DNA of 64,000 nucleotides from UBA8389 sp942493385 (GCA_942493385.1 OW818699.1:1736001-1800000); one strand, 5' to 3'; shown: positions 36,725-44,405, counted from the stretch's first letter. Made by a program: numbers and translations. Notes: a model not told the origin generated them from the letters alone.

Positions 36725-36836
36725 ATTGCTTCAGTTTTTAATGAATTCCGGTGAATGTACACCTTTATTTCTACCATTCCGCTGCAAAATCTTGAAAATA
36801 AGTTATATAATTCACATGTTTAACCAAATACAAAGC

Positions 36837-37580
36837 CTATTTCTTCACTATCGTGTTCCCTGCCAGCACGATACCTCCTGTTCTTGCAAAAGCCCTACCC
36901 TCCAGCGTCGCACCCGTATTGAACGTAATGGACTGCATGGCCAAAATAGTACCCTTCATCACCGACGTCGTGCCAAGCGTGACCGAACTACCCACCTGCC
37001 AATAAATATTGGAAGCAAGCGCTCCACCCTTCAAAAACACCTTGCGTCCCGAAGTCGTCGTAAATGCCGATGCAATCTGAATGACAAACACCGAGCTCGA
37101 TTTTCCTTCCGCATCAAACGTCAGGTCACCCGACGAAATCGCCAACGAAGAAGTCGTCTTATACAACCCAGGCGTCAAAGTCAGCCCACCAATATTCCCC
37201 GACAACGTGACAATATCCGTTGAAATCCGTGCAGCCGCTTCATTATACGCCGCAACCAAATCCAATTTTCCCTGAACAGCCAAGTTGGTATTAATTTCTT
37301 TAGACCCCACAATTATTCCAGGAGGAAATCCACCAATGGACGTGCCTGGACTCAAACCAATATTTCCGGTAATGTTTGTTGCTCCAGTACTCGTAATGGC
37401 TGAACCCGCCAACAATGCAAAATCGGAAGTGCCCCCAAGATCCACCTTGACCATTGCAATGTGTTGCGATGGTATCCCATTCGGATTATCAGTGTTCGTA
37501 GTCGGTTCATCCTTAGCACAACTTGATAATATAACAACAGTTGCCAAAGCAATTGTTGAAAACAGTACGTTCATTTTCAT
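36837..37580 (-). CDS. Single-domain DUF3494 (ice-binding-like) lipoprotein
   Basis: The protein has 247 residues with a lipobox (VVILSSC). One DUF3494 domain fills residues about 45-247: DLGGTSDFALLAGSAITSTG, TGNIGLSPGTS, then LTPGLYKTTSSLAISSG, VFLKGGALASNIYWQVGSS and GTILAMQSITFNTGATLEGR. It is a shorter relative of the adhesin tip domain at 30.7 kb and lacks the sorting tail. It sits last in a three-gene run with the genes at 37598 and 38048 (gaps 17 and 12 bases). Confidence 0.9.
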   Translation of the reverse strand: MKMNVLFSTIALATVVILSSCAKDEPTTNTDNPNGIPSQHIAMVKVDLGGTSDFALLAGSAITSTGATNITGNIGLSPGTSIGGFPPGIIVGSKEINTNLAVQGKLDLVAAYNEAAARISTDIVTLSGNIGGLTLTPGLYKTTSSLAISSGDLTFDAEGKSSSVFVIQIASAFTTTSGRKVFLKGGALASNIYWQVGSSVTLGTTSVMKGTILAMQSITFNTGATLEGRAFARTGGIVLAGNTIVKK

Positions 37581-37597
37581 CTAATTTTGTTTTTGAT

Positions 37598-38035
37598 TTA
37601 TTTAAATTTGATTCGTGAAATCTCAATTCCCGACGGCGAAACAGCCTCACCATCTTCCTCAGCCGTAATAAACACCTCCGTTGAGTAATTCGGAATGATT
37701 GTTTCCAATCTTGCCGTTCTCGAATTCCGATTCAACAGTTTACCAATATTCCTTGGTCCATCCCGTTCCGTCACAATCCAAACCACATACGCCTTCTTCG
37801 GCGACGCAATCCGATCTACCGCCGCTAAATTCTTAGCCGTAATCTTTATAATTGTATTCTCATTCGAATCATGATGTCTCACCGCCACAATATCTGCCGC
37901 TGGAGTCACCGTCGAAACCGGAAATTTATTAATGTTCGAACACGACACCACCAGCAACACCATCGTTGCCAATGTCATGGTTCTTAAAATCGCAATCGGA
38001 TTTACACGCCCCATCTGTTTATAATCCACTTTCAT
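37598..38035 (-). CDS. Small lipoprotein, anti-sigma-K C-terminal-like fold
   Basis: The protein has 145 residues with a lipobox (MVLLVVSC). The segment KKAYVVWIVTERDGPRNIGK followed by TARLETIIPNYSTEVFITAE resembles the beta-sandwich C-terminal domain of RskA-type anti-sigma factors, but no anti-sigma helix or transmembrane segment is present. The function is unknown. It is the middle gene of the 38575-36837 operon. Confidence 0.7.
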   Translation of the reverse strand: MKVDYKQMGRVNPIAILRTMTLATMVLLVVSCSNINKFPVSTVTPAADIVAVRHHDSNENTIIKITAKNLAAVDRIASPKKAYVVWIVTERDGPRNIGKLLNRNSRTARLETIIPNYSTEVFITAEEDGEAVSPSGIEISRIKFK

Positions 38036-38047
38036 GACCGTGCTTAT

Positions 38048-38575
38048 TTACTTGTTTTTCTTGCCATTTCCATTGCCATTTCCATTATGGCCTGATTTCT
38101 TATTATTGCCGTTATCCCTGTCGTTCCTTTTGTATTGGTTCGACTGGTGATTGTTGTTTCTATTGATCACGATTGGTTTACGATAGTTATTGCTCCGTTT
38201 CTCGATATGTTGCTGCGGCGCACTCTGATAACCCCGTCCATATTTTGCCCGATAAACCTTGTGATTGTAATAAGGCGAATTCCCATGATAATTATTCATT
38301 ACCACCTTACGTCCTCGGTACAAATTGTAATTGTGATAACGTTGCGGCAAATAACTCCTTCGAATCCAGGTATTTCCAGAAATGTAAATGAACATCGCCG
38401 TATTCACATCGTAATACGCATCCACATCAGGTAAATAATAGTAACGCGCGTTATCATATCCACGTGGGCCCCAAGCCGGTGCCGTTCCAATATGCACATT
38501 GACCGAAAGCTGACCTTGAGCCGTTCCTGCAACCGCCAATATCATACCCAATACCAGTAATTTGATTGTTTTCAT
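38048..38575 (-). CDS. Secreted basic, Tyr/Asn-rich protein of unknown function
   Basis: The protein has 175 residues with a signal peptide (LVLGMILAVAGTAQGQ). The mature part begins with a Tyr-rich region (DNARYYYLPDVDAYYDV, TAMFIYISGNTWIRR) and ends in a low-complexity tail rich in Asn, Gly and Lys. This pattern is common in small Bacteroidota envelope proteins; I do not assign a function. It is first in the operon with the lipoprotein and a DUF3494 protein. Confidence 0.75.
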   Translation of the reverse strand: MKTIKLLVLGMILAVAGTAQGQLSVNVHIGTAPAWGPRGYDNARYYYLPDVDAYYDVNTAMFIYISGNTWIRRSYLPQRYHNYNLYRGRKVVMNNYHGNSPYYNHKVYRAKYGRGYQSAPQQHIEKRSNNYRKPIVINRNNNHQSNQYKRNDRDNGNNKKSGHNGNGNGNGKKNK

Positions 38576-38601
38576 TTTTGTTCGTTTTAAATTCTACCTG
38601 G

Positions 38602-38637
38602 CAAAGGTGGGGGTAAAGCGTTGCCTAACCGTTACAC
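38602..38637 (-). promoter_or_regulatory. Promoter of the 38575-36837 operon
   Basis: On the minus strand GTGTAAC (38637-38631) lies exactly 22 bases upstream of ACCTTTG (38608-38602), with C before it. It is the third copy of the layout shared with 28588-28623 and 32999-33034. Confidence 0.6.
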
Positions 38638-39029
38638 AATTGCTTGTAAGAGTTGCATTATTCACACTATTCGCCTCATTCCTCAACGTTTTGAGTAGCG
38701 AGTGCAGTGACGAAGCTTGCTTTGACAATGCCGAGTCATGAAAAACGACTGTTTGAATAAACGAACGTTTTTTCTGGCGAATGAGAACCGCTCCCATCGT
38801 GTTCCCCGCACCCGTCCGTCGATGTCGCCCTCGGGAACACCGCTTTCCGTGCGGTCGCTTTCCGGATTGAAATAGTGCTTGCTGATTATTTGAGGATAAT
38901 CCATACTTCTTTTGTCACATTCACATTATCGCTATCGGAGTAGCAATTAGGGTCTGTAAATGCTGTTCTGATAACGAAAATATGGGATTTTGGAGTGGGA
39001 GGGTGAGTAGTTGTGTGCGAAACAATTTG
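38638..39029. other. Non-coding stretch, no gene recognised
   Basis: Short open frames on the minus strand (up to 73 codons, 38683-38904) have no start context or recognisable domain. A GC-rich patch at about 38800-38870 stands out from its surroundings and may be a remnant, but I could not identify it. Confidence 0.4.
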
Positions 39030-39105
39030 TATCTTTGCCCAGCAGTCCCGGTTATTCCTCTCCCAGATGCTTTGCTGGTGATGAAGCCGGGTTTTTTGTT
39101 CTGGT
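39030..39105 (+). ncRNA. Candidate short RNA unit: promoter box plus terminator hairpin
   Basis: TATCTTTG (39030-39037) matches TAnnTTTG. About 55 bases on, CCCGGTT pairs with AAGCCGGG across a loop that holds an inner CCAG/CTGG stem, and T6 follows. Promoter and terminator therefore enclose only about 60 bases. It could be a small RNA or the remnant of a lost gene; no Rfam family is claimed. Confidence 0.35.
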
Positions 39106-39437
39106 CAAACTTCGACAGTGAATTTGAGGTGTTTACCAAAACCTTCCCGAACAATTCTCATCAGTGTTGAAAGCCGGATATCCGATGCATTGTTTTCTAT
39201 TCTAGAAATATACGTTTTTGTCGTACCGCATTTTTTTGCCAATTGCTCCTGAGTCAAACCGTTTTCCTTTCGAAGTTCCTGAATGAGGACTCCAATCTTA
39301 AAAGTTTCGAAATCTTCTTCGAACGCTTCCCTTGTCGAGGTTCCCCGTATACCATACAGTTCATCCAAATGATCCTCAAAGGAGGTTAGATGGCTCTTGC
39401 TATCTTTTATCAAAGCCTTAGTTTCGTTCTTTTTCAT
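39105..39437 (-). CDS. HigA-like XRE antitoxin
   Basis: The protein has 110 residues. The ATG at 39437 is chosen (MKKNETKALIKDSKS); the frame opens to 39473 but that overlaps the toxin more. The N-terminal part holds the FEDHLDELYGIRGTSTREAF segment seen in antitoxins of this group. The HTH follows (LTQEQLAKKCGTTKTYISRI). It should bind the toxin upstream and repress the shared promoter. The 20-base overlap with the toxin gene is typical of translationally coupled pairs in which the toxin comes first. Confidence 0.9.
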   Translation of the reverse strand: MKKNETKALIKDSKSHLTSFEDHLDELYGIRGTSTREAFEEDFETFKIGVLIQELRKENGLTQEQLAKKCGTTKTYISRIENNASDIRLSTLMRIVREGFGKHLKFTVEV

Positions 39438-39771
39438 AGAAATAGTTGTTTTTAATTCGTTCTGCCAATTCAATTTCTTTTATGGAAGTTCGTTTTGATT
39501 TCTTTCGAAACCCATTTATAAGAATCATCATCTTCCCTTTATCAAAGAAGCAAAACACCCTATAAATGTCTGTTCCAACTTCCACACGTACTTCATAAAG
39601 TCCATCCGTATTCTCAATATGCTTTAGAAATTTTATTGGTACTCTTTCGATCGTGGCTATCAACTTTAATGTCCAAATAAACTTTTCCCTTACATCTGCA
39701 CTTAGGCTTCTGAAAAAATCCAGGTAATAATTCTTGTAATAATAGATGTGTCTGAAATATTCTTCTTTCAT
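39418..39771 (-). CDS. HigB/RelE-like toxin
   Basis: The protein has 117 residues. The RelE/HigB pattern is seen in RVPIKFLKHIENTDGLYEVR, VEVGTDIYRVFCFFDKGKM and LINGFRKKSKRT, ending with basic residues. These toxins cut mRNA at the ribosome. It is first in the pair, and the promoter-like TATATTTG lies about 70 bases upstream (39850-39843, minus strand). A related pair sits in cassette 12 (61132-61793). Confidence 0.9.
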   Translation of the reverse strand: MKEEYFRHIYYYKNYYLDFFRSLSADVREKFIWTLKLIATIERVPIKFLKHIENTDGLYEVRVEVGTDIYRVFCFFDKGKMMILINGFRKKSKRTSIKEIELAERIKNNYFYEKERN

Positions 39772-39842
39772 CGGTAAAGTTAGCTAATTAGGTAACATAA
39801 TCAAAATTATTCTAAAAAATAGTTGTGAACTTTATTATGACG

Positions 39843-39850
39843 CAAATATA
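39843..39850 (-). promoter_or_regulatory. -7 element for the toxin-antitoxin operon
   Basis: TATATTTG on the minus strand matches TAnnTTTG, 72 bases before the toxin ATG. Confidence 0.5.
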
Positions 39851-39873
39851 AAAAAAATATTAAATATAAACAC

Positions 39874-39902
39874 TTGTAATGTAAAATAATTTACTATTTT
39901 TG
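39874..39902 (+). promoter_or_regulatory. Promoter of the HARP-repeat recombinase gene
   Basis: TTG (39874-39876), 18 bases, then TATTTTTG (39895-39902): both elements of a Bacteroidota promoter at proper spacing, about 97 bases before the ATG at 40000. Confidence 0.65.
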
Positions 39903-39999
39903 TGCTATTAAATCATTGCCACTTGTTTTATGGTTTTCATGCTCTTGAAATTTAAAGTTCGTCTATTACTCGTTTTTCGTTCTATAATCGCAAGCAATT

Positions 40000-40872
40000 A
40001 TGCAAATACACATCTCCAAAATCACCCACCGTGACGCTCAACGACTCCGTGTCGAGATTCCTTACACCAATCATAACCTCCAACAAATCAAACAAATACC
40101 AGGTGCTACATTTAGCCGAACCCTTAATTCCTGGCACATCCCCTTCACCAAAGACGCCTACTCCAAACTTTCCGCCCTCTTCCCCCACGACGAGTTCATC
40201 AAAGCCGAATCCACCCAACCCGACGAGCCAAAACTCATCGACCTAATTCAACCACCCATTTCGATCCCATCTTCTTCCAAAATCCCAACTCCAATTCCCG
40301 AACCTACCATAATTACACCCCCCGTTTCATCCCCAATTCCATCAACCCCCGTCTCAATTGACAAATCAAATCAACCACAAGATTCCCCAAAATCCAGTGT
40401 TGACAAACCCATACCAAACAGCATAAAACACCCTCAAACTAATTCGATCGAATCATCTAACCCACAAGTTGCTACTAATCCAATAGTCCCATCATCCAAA
40501 CCACAATTAGCATCTATTCCGATAGTACCATCATCCAAACCACAAGTAGCAACTATTCCAATCACCCCATCTACCAAATCCAACGAGCAAAAACCGATTA
40601 ACATACAGGAAGTCAGTTATTATGAGCAGTCGAGCATGCTCCCTGAACCACTAGCTCCAGATTACTTTTCCGGCCCTATAAACCGCAACTCCATCACCCT
40701 CGAAGTTGCAGCCCGCCGCCTCATTCTTCGCATGCCCAAGAACGACACCGACGTCCAATTTGTGCTGACTTTTAATTTCACCGTTTGGAATCCTGGTATA
40801 AAAGCCTGGATCATACCAAATTTTAGAAGCAACGGGAGTATTCAGAAAAGTGTGTCAACCTTAATTCCTTAA
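40000..40872 (+). pseudogene. 5' fragment of a tyrosine recombinase gene split by an IS256-type element
   Basis: Native coding sequence runs from the ATG at 40000 to 40833 (residues 1-278); the last 12 codons lie in the IS and end at a stop there. Removing the IS and one copy of the 8-bp duplication joins this frame to 42208-43410, giving one 678-residue protein. Residues 15-61 form a HARP-like repeat (RLRVEIPY, then IKQIPGATF and SWHIPFTKDAYSKL). Residues 75-225 are a Pro/Ser-rich linker with three near-copies of IPIVPSSKPQ. A second repeat starts at residue 240 and is cut by the insertion. HARP domains bind DNA in SMARCAL1-type proteins; here they probably help the recombinase recognise DNA. 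Confidence 0.85.
40826..40833 (+). repeat. Left 8-bp target-site duplication (GAAGCAAC)
   Basis: GAAGCAAC immediately flanks the IS left end and recurs at 42200-42207 right after its right end. Eight bases is usual for IS256. Confidence 0.92.
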
Positions 40873-42199
40873 GGCAAATATAGTTCATAAAAGATATCTT
40901 TCGAACCGCTGTCCAAATTGATCGATCAGTTCTCTTTGGATGGTAGGCCAAGAGAAAGCTGTACGATTCCAGCTTTGTTTGTTGTGCATCAGCGTGAGAT
41001 ACAGCTGTTTGATCAGCCCTCTGTCATTGCTCCATGCCCCTTTTGACTTGGTTACTTTACGCATGATCCGGTGCAGTGCTTCAACAGGATTTGTCGTGTA
41101 AATCATCCTTCGGATGTTTTGGCTATAATCCATAAATTGCATCAGCTCAGTCCAGTTGGCCTCCCATTTGGGACGTATCTCCTTGTATTTTACGTCCCAC
41201 TTGATGCCGAACGATTCAAGCGCAAGTGCCGCCTGTTGCCTGTCTGAGGCGGTGTAGACGTTGCGTAGATCCGCACAGACAGCCTTGATGTCACGATCAA
41301 GTACGAATCTTGTTGAGTTCCTGATCATATGCACGATGCAACGCTGAATCAAGGCGTCCGGATAGACATTCTCGATGGCATCCTGGAAGCCTGTAAGGCC
41401 GTCGATGCAGAAGAATATGACGTCTTCCACGCCTCGACGTTTGAGATCCTCCAGTATCAGGCCCCATTGCCTTGCGCCCTCGCTATCGTTCAAGTACAGG
41501 CCCAGAACGTCGCGTTGGCCATCCACTGTGATGCCATATACCGAGTAAACAGCTTTGCTGATAACCTTGCCGTCCTCCCTTACCTTATAATGGATTGCAT
41601 CAAGATAAACGATCGGAAAGCACGGCGCCAGAGGGCGTTGCTGCCACTCAAGAATCTCATTCCAAACGCGGTCGGTGACGGCGCTGATGGCACCCGCACT
41701 CACCTCCACGCCGTAAAGCTCCATGAGTTGGTGGCGCACGTCCTCCACCGACTGGCCGCGGGCGTAAAGGCTCAATATGACGTCGTCAAGACCGGTGCCA
41801 AGCTCGCGTTCCCACTTCTTTATCAGTTGGGGCTCATGGCTACCATCGCGGTCCCGGGGCGTATTTACGGCTATAGGACCCACTCGGCTCTTGACCACCT
41901 TATGGGTGTGACCATTGCGACGATCATCCTTATTGTCGGACTTTACCTCTTGTAAATGATAATCCATCTCTCCCTCCAATGCCGCATTCACAAGGGCTTG
42001 CAGCAGATCGGTAAAGATGCCTCCGTCACCTACAACAGGGTCACCATTATAAAGACGACTCACAATCTCAGTCCGTTTTGCTTCGTCAGGTATCAAATCA
42101 ACTAAACGAGGCTGTTTCGTTCGATGTTTCGTTTCCATATGTCAAAGTTAATAATGTTCATCATATCATTATCTTTGACACACTTTTTTGAACAGCCTC
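40834..42199 (-). mobile_element. IS256-family insertion sequence, 1,366 bp
   Basis: The ends are imperfect inverted repeats of about 25 bases. Both contain AAAAGTGTGTCAA near the tips, and the outer bases are GGGAGTATTCAG on the left and GAGGCTGTTCAA on the right (read inwards). One transposase gene fills it. It is flanked by the 8-bp duplication GAAGCAAC, so the insertion is direct and unrearranged. It disrupts a tyrosine recombinase gene within a codon-aligned site. Confidence 0.93.
40885..42138 (-). CDS. IS256-family transposase
   Basis: The protein has 417 residues, near the family norm. The DDE triad is visible in IVYLDAIHYKVREDGK (Asp), FFCIDGLTGFQDAI (Asp) and TTNPVEALHRIMRKVTKSKG (Glu), with the family C-terminal LYLTLMHNKQSW. 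The gene is intact and so the element may be active. It is antisense to the recombinase it interrupts. Confidence 0.96.
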   Translation of the reverse strand: METKHRTKQPRLVDLIPDEAKRTEIVSRLYNGDPVVGDGGIFTDLLQALVNAALEGEMDYHLQEVKSDNKDDRRNGHTHKVVKSRVGPIAVNTPRDRDGSHEPQLIKKWERELGTGLDDVILSLYARGQSVEDVRHQLMELYGVEVSAGAISAVTDRVWNEILEWQQRPLAPCFPIVYLDAIHYKVREDGKVISKAVYSVYGITVDGQRDVLGLYLNDSEGARQWGLILEDLKRRGVEDVIFFCIDGLTGFQDAIENVYPDALIQRCIVHMIRNSTRFVLDRDIKAVCADLRNVYTASDRQQAALALESFGIKWDVKYKEIRPKWEANWTELMQFMDYSQNIRRMIYTTNPVEALHRIMRKVTKSKGAWSNDRGLIKQLYLTLMHNKQSWNRTAFSWPTIQRELIDQFGQRFERYLL

Positions 42200-43410
42200 G
42201 AAGCAACCTGGACATTATCATCAACTACTTCGGCTCCCGCCTCACTTCTGTTATACAACAGCCCACTTACGATTTCACAGACCCCAAAACCGGCCTTCGC
42301 ACTCTCCAGAAAGAAACCCTTTTAGTCGTTAAAACCCGCAACAACCGCCTTCGCGTCATCTTTGCCTACAACGAACTGCTCACAATGACCCTTAAAACGA
42401 TTCCATACACCCGCTGGGACGCCAAAAACAAATGGTGGTCAACCCCCTTCAGCGAAGGCATCAAACTCCAACTCAAAGCCGCCGCCCATTCGCAAAGCCT
42501 TGATTTCCAATATGAAGAAGAAGCCACCGACGAAACCAAAGCCGCCCGCATCACCCCCTACGACATCCCCAATTACCGCACTTGCCCCGACAATTTCATC
42601 GAAAAACTCCAGGAAATGCGCTACAGCCCCCACACCATCCAAACCTACACCAGCCTCTTCGAAGAATTCATCAACTTCTACCACCGCTTCGACATCACCC
42701 GAATAGACGAACACCAAATCATCGCCTTCCTTCGCCACCTCGTGACCGAACGCAAAGTCTCCATATCTTACCAAAACCAATCAATCAACGCCATCAAATT
42801 CTACTACGAACGCGTCCTTGGCAGCCAACGCAAAATCTACCTCGTCGACCGCCCCCGCACCGAAAAAACCCTTCCCATTGTCCTCAGCCCCGAAGAAACC
42901 CAGCAAATCCTCGTCGCCCCCACCAACCTCAAACACCGCGCCATCCTCACCACCATCTATTCAGCCGGCCTCCGCGTCAGCGAAGCCATCGCCCTTAAAA
43001 AGAGCGACATAGACTCCAAACGCATGCAAATCCGCGTCTCCCAAGCCAAAGGCAAAAAAGACCGCTACACCTTACTTTCCCCCAAAACCCTCGACCTCCT
43101 CCGCCGCTACGTCACCCAATACAAACCCCAAGAATACCTTTTCGAAGGCCCCTCCAACCAACCCTATTCCGACCGCAGCATCCAATCCATCCTCAAAGAA
43201 GCCGTCAAAAAAGCCGGCATCGAAAAACGCATCACCGTCCACACCCTCCGCCACAGCTTCGCCACCCACCTCCTCGAAGCCGGCACCGACCTCCGCTACA
43301 TCCAATCCCTCCTCGGCCACGAATCCTCCCGCACCACCGAAATCTACACCCACATCACCACCAAAGGCTTCGACCAAATCAAATCCCCCCTCGACTCCCT
43401 CGATATCTAA
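42124..43410 (+). CDS. Tyrosine recombinase, catalytic part downstream of IS256 (candidate integron integrase)
   Basis: The open frame has 428 residues; the first 25 or so come from the IS end, and native sequence begins at 42208. It retains the third HARP-like repeat (75-121: RLRVIFAY, LKTIPYTRWD, KWWSTPFSEG), the SAM-like core-binding domain (about 155-235) and the full catalytic domain: Arg284 (AGLRVSEA), His373 and Arg376 (HTLRHSFATHL), His399 (LLGHESS) and Tyr408 (TEIYTH). The end, IKSPLDSL, resembles the SPLDxL end of integron integrases, but the extra IntI-specific segment before the HTLRHS motif is absent. It is XerC/D-like and lies 4.4 kb before the attC array. The catalytic core may still be expressed from the IS end. 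Confidence 0.88.
   Translation: MFRFHMSKLIMFIISLSLTHFFEQPRSNLDIIINYFGSRLTSVIQQPTYDFTDPKTGLRTLQKETLLVVKTRNNRLRVIFAYNELLTMTLKTIPYTRWDAKNKWWSTPFSEGIKLQLKAAAHSQSLDFQYEEEATDETKAARITPYDIPNYRTCPDNFIEKLQEMRYSPHTIQTYTSLFEEFINFYHRFDITRIDEHQIIAFLRHLVTERKVSISYQNQSINAIKFYYERVLGSQRKIYLVDRPRTEKTLPIVLSPEETQQILVAPTNLKHRAILTTIYSAGLRVSEAIALKKSDIDSKRMQIRVSQAKGKKDRYTLLSPKTLDLLRRYVTQYKPQEYLFEGPSNQPYSDRSIQSILKEAVKKAGIEKRITVHTLRHSFATHLLEAGTDLRYIQSLLGHESSRTTEIYTHITTKGFDQIKSPLDSLDI
42200..42207 (+). repeat. Right 8-bp target-site duplication (GAAGCAAC)
   Basis: Second copy of the duplication at 40826-40833, directly after the IS right end. Native coding sequence resumes at 42208. Confidence 0.92.
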
Positions 43411-43463
43411 GCCCCAATCCCTAAATACTTAAAGCCCTATCGATCAACACACATAAATAATTC

Positions 43464-43586
43464 CGCAGACAGTGTCTGCGTAATTCGATTTTTTTTTGAG
43501 TTTTATTTAGCATGATTTAGTTTATCCAGACACTGTCTAGACACCTAACATCTCTGTATTCCTGAATATGTCAGATAGTGTCTGAC
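43464..43586. repeat. Three palindromic AGACA-N-TGTCT sites downstream of the recombinase
   Basis: Copy 1 is at 43464-43480 (CGCAGACA-G-TGTCTGCG, perfect arms of 8). Copy 2 is at 43526-43540 (core AGACA-C-TGTCT). Copy 3 is at 43570-43586 (GTCAGATA-G-TGTCTGAC, one mismatch). Copy-to-copy spacing is about 60 and 45 bases. Such repeated dyads look like binding sites for a dimeric protein, for example a regulator or the recombinase itself. Confidence 0.7.
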
Positions 43587-43595
43587 GAATTCACT

Positions 43596-43634
43596 TTGAA
43601 ACTTGAAATCACATATTGTGATTTCAAGTTTCAA
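43596..43634. repeat. Perfect 18-bp inverted repeat with 3-base loop
   Basis: TTGAAACTTGAAATCACA (43596-43613), TAT, then its exact reverse complement to 43634. There is no T-run on either side, so a terminator is not certain. It directly follows the third palindrome. Confidence 0.8.
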
Positions 43635-43653
43635 GGATTATCATATTAATTTA

Positions 43654-43776
43654 ATGAGTAATTTAGTTATCTTTATATTTGAAATCAATAAGTCTTTTGT
43701 ACAGATGCATGCCAACGGCGATGAACAAATACTTATCCCCGATGTATTTGAAAATGAAACTTTTGAAGTGTGGTAG
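43654..43776 (+). pseudogene. Remnant of a small antitoxin-like gene
   Basis: The frame of 40 codons ends with MHANGDEQILIPDVFENETF, very like the end of the 48-residue gene at 46018 (MHAEGDDQLLFPDVFENETF). The first 17 codons do not match that gene, so the 5' part has been lost or replaced. It could still be translated, but a decayed copy is more likely. Confidence 0.55.
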
Positions 43777-43838
43777 CAGCTTTTAAAATAACTATTGCAC
43801 TTTCCGAATAGATTTTATTTGTATAAAAGCATACGAAT

Positions 43839-44405
43839 ATGAAAACAAAATTGACGCTCCAATTAAACAAGCAGGTTCTTGATCGTGCCAAAGAATACGC
43901 ACATAATCATGACATTAGCCTTTCATTTTTGATAGAATCATACCTTGAATTACTTACATCAGAAAAAACAACAAAATCTGCTGAAATTTCACCCTTGATA
44001 AAAAGTTTAAGTGGTGTGATTCAGTTTGATAAAGATTTTGACGTTAAAAAGTATTATACCAAATTTTTGCATGACAAGTATGAAATGATAAATATGCAAT
44101 CCATTTTGAGAGCTTTAAAGAAGAAATTGGAAGATGTTTATTCAGATTCAATTGTCAGTGTCATTCTCTTTGGTTCACAAGCCACAAATACTGCTAGGGA
44201 GGACTCGGATTATGACATCTTGATTTTGTTGAAAAATGAGTACTCAAGTAAAGATGAAACAAACATTCTCGATATATGTTATGATATTGATTTAGAATAC
44301 AATATACTTATTGATGCTCATATCCTTTCCATCGAAGAGCTAAGTACATTGCGAGGTAAGCAGCCAATATTTGTGAATGCCCTCAAAAATGGAATTTACG
44401 CGTAA
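43839..44405 (+). CDS. Fusion of a DUF6364-type antitoxin with a MNT-like nucleotidyltransferase
   Basis: The protein has 188 residues. Residues 1-82 match a complete small antitoxin of the DUF6364 (ribbon-helix-helix-like) type: MKTKLTLQLNKQVLDRAKEY, then ISPLIKSLSGV and a KKYYTKFLHDKYE end. Residues about 85-188 are a minimal nucleotidyltransferase with the GS...D-D motif (ILFGSQATNTAREDSDYDIL). In relatives these are separate proteins; the KYE end is the normal antitoxin C-terminus and the ATG for MINMQSI follows at once. So the fusion probably came from loss of a stop codon. No PIN or HEPN toxin is next to it. Confidence 0.8.
   Translation: MKTKLTLQLNKQVLDRAKEYAHNHDISLSFLIESYLELLTSEKTTKSAEISPLIKSLSGVIQFDKDFDVKKYYTKFLHDKYEMINMQSILRALKKKLEDVYSDSIVSVILFGSQATNTAREDSDYDILILLKNEYSSKDETNILDICYDIDLEYNILIDAHILSIEELSTLRGKQPIFVNALKNGIYA

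Noticed and set aside
38683..38904. 73-codon minus-strand frame as a small gene
   Set aside because: No start signal, no recognisable domain, odd composition; treated as non-coding.
41329..41955. 208-codon plus-strand frame inside the IS
   Set aside because: Antisense to the IS256 transposase, which has the DDE residues.
42124..43410. Tyrosine recombinase as a canonical IntI
   Set aside because: The IntI-specific extra segment before HTLRHS is missing and the protein has HARP-like repeats. The ending SPLDSL is suggestive only, so I call it a candidate integrase.
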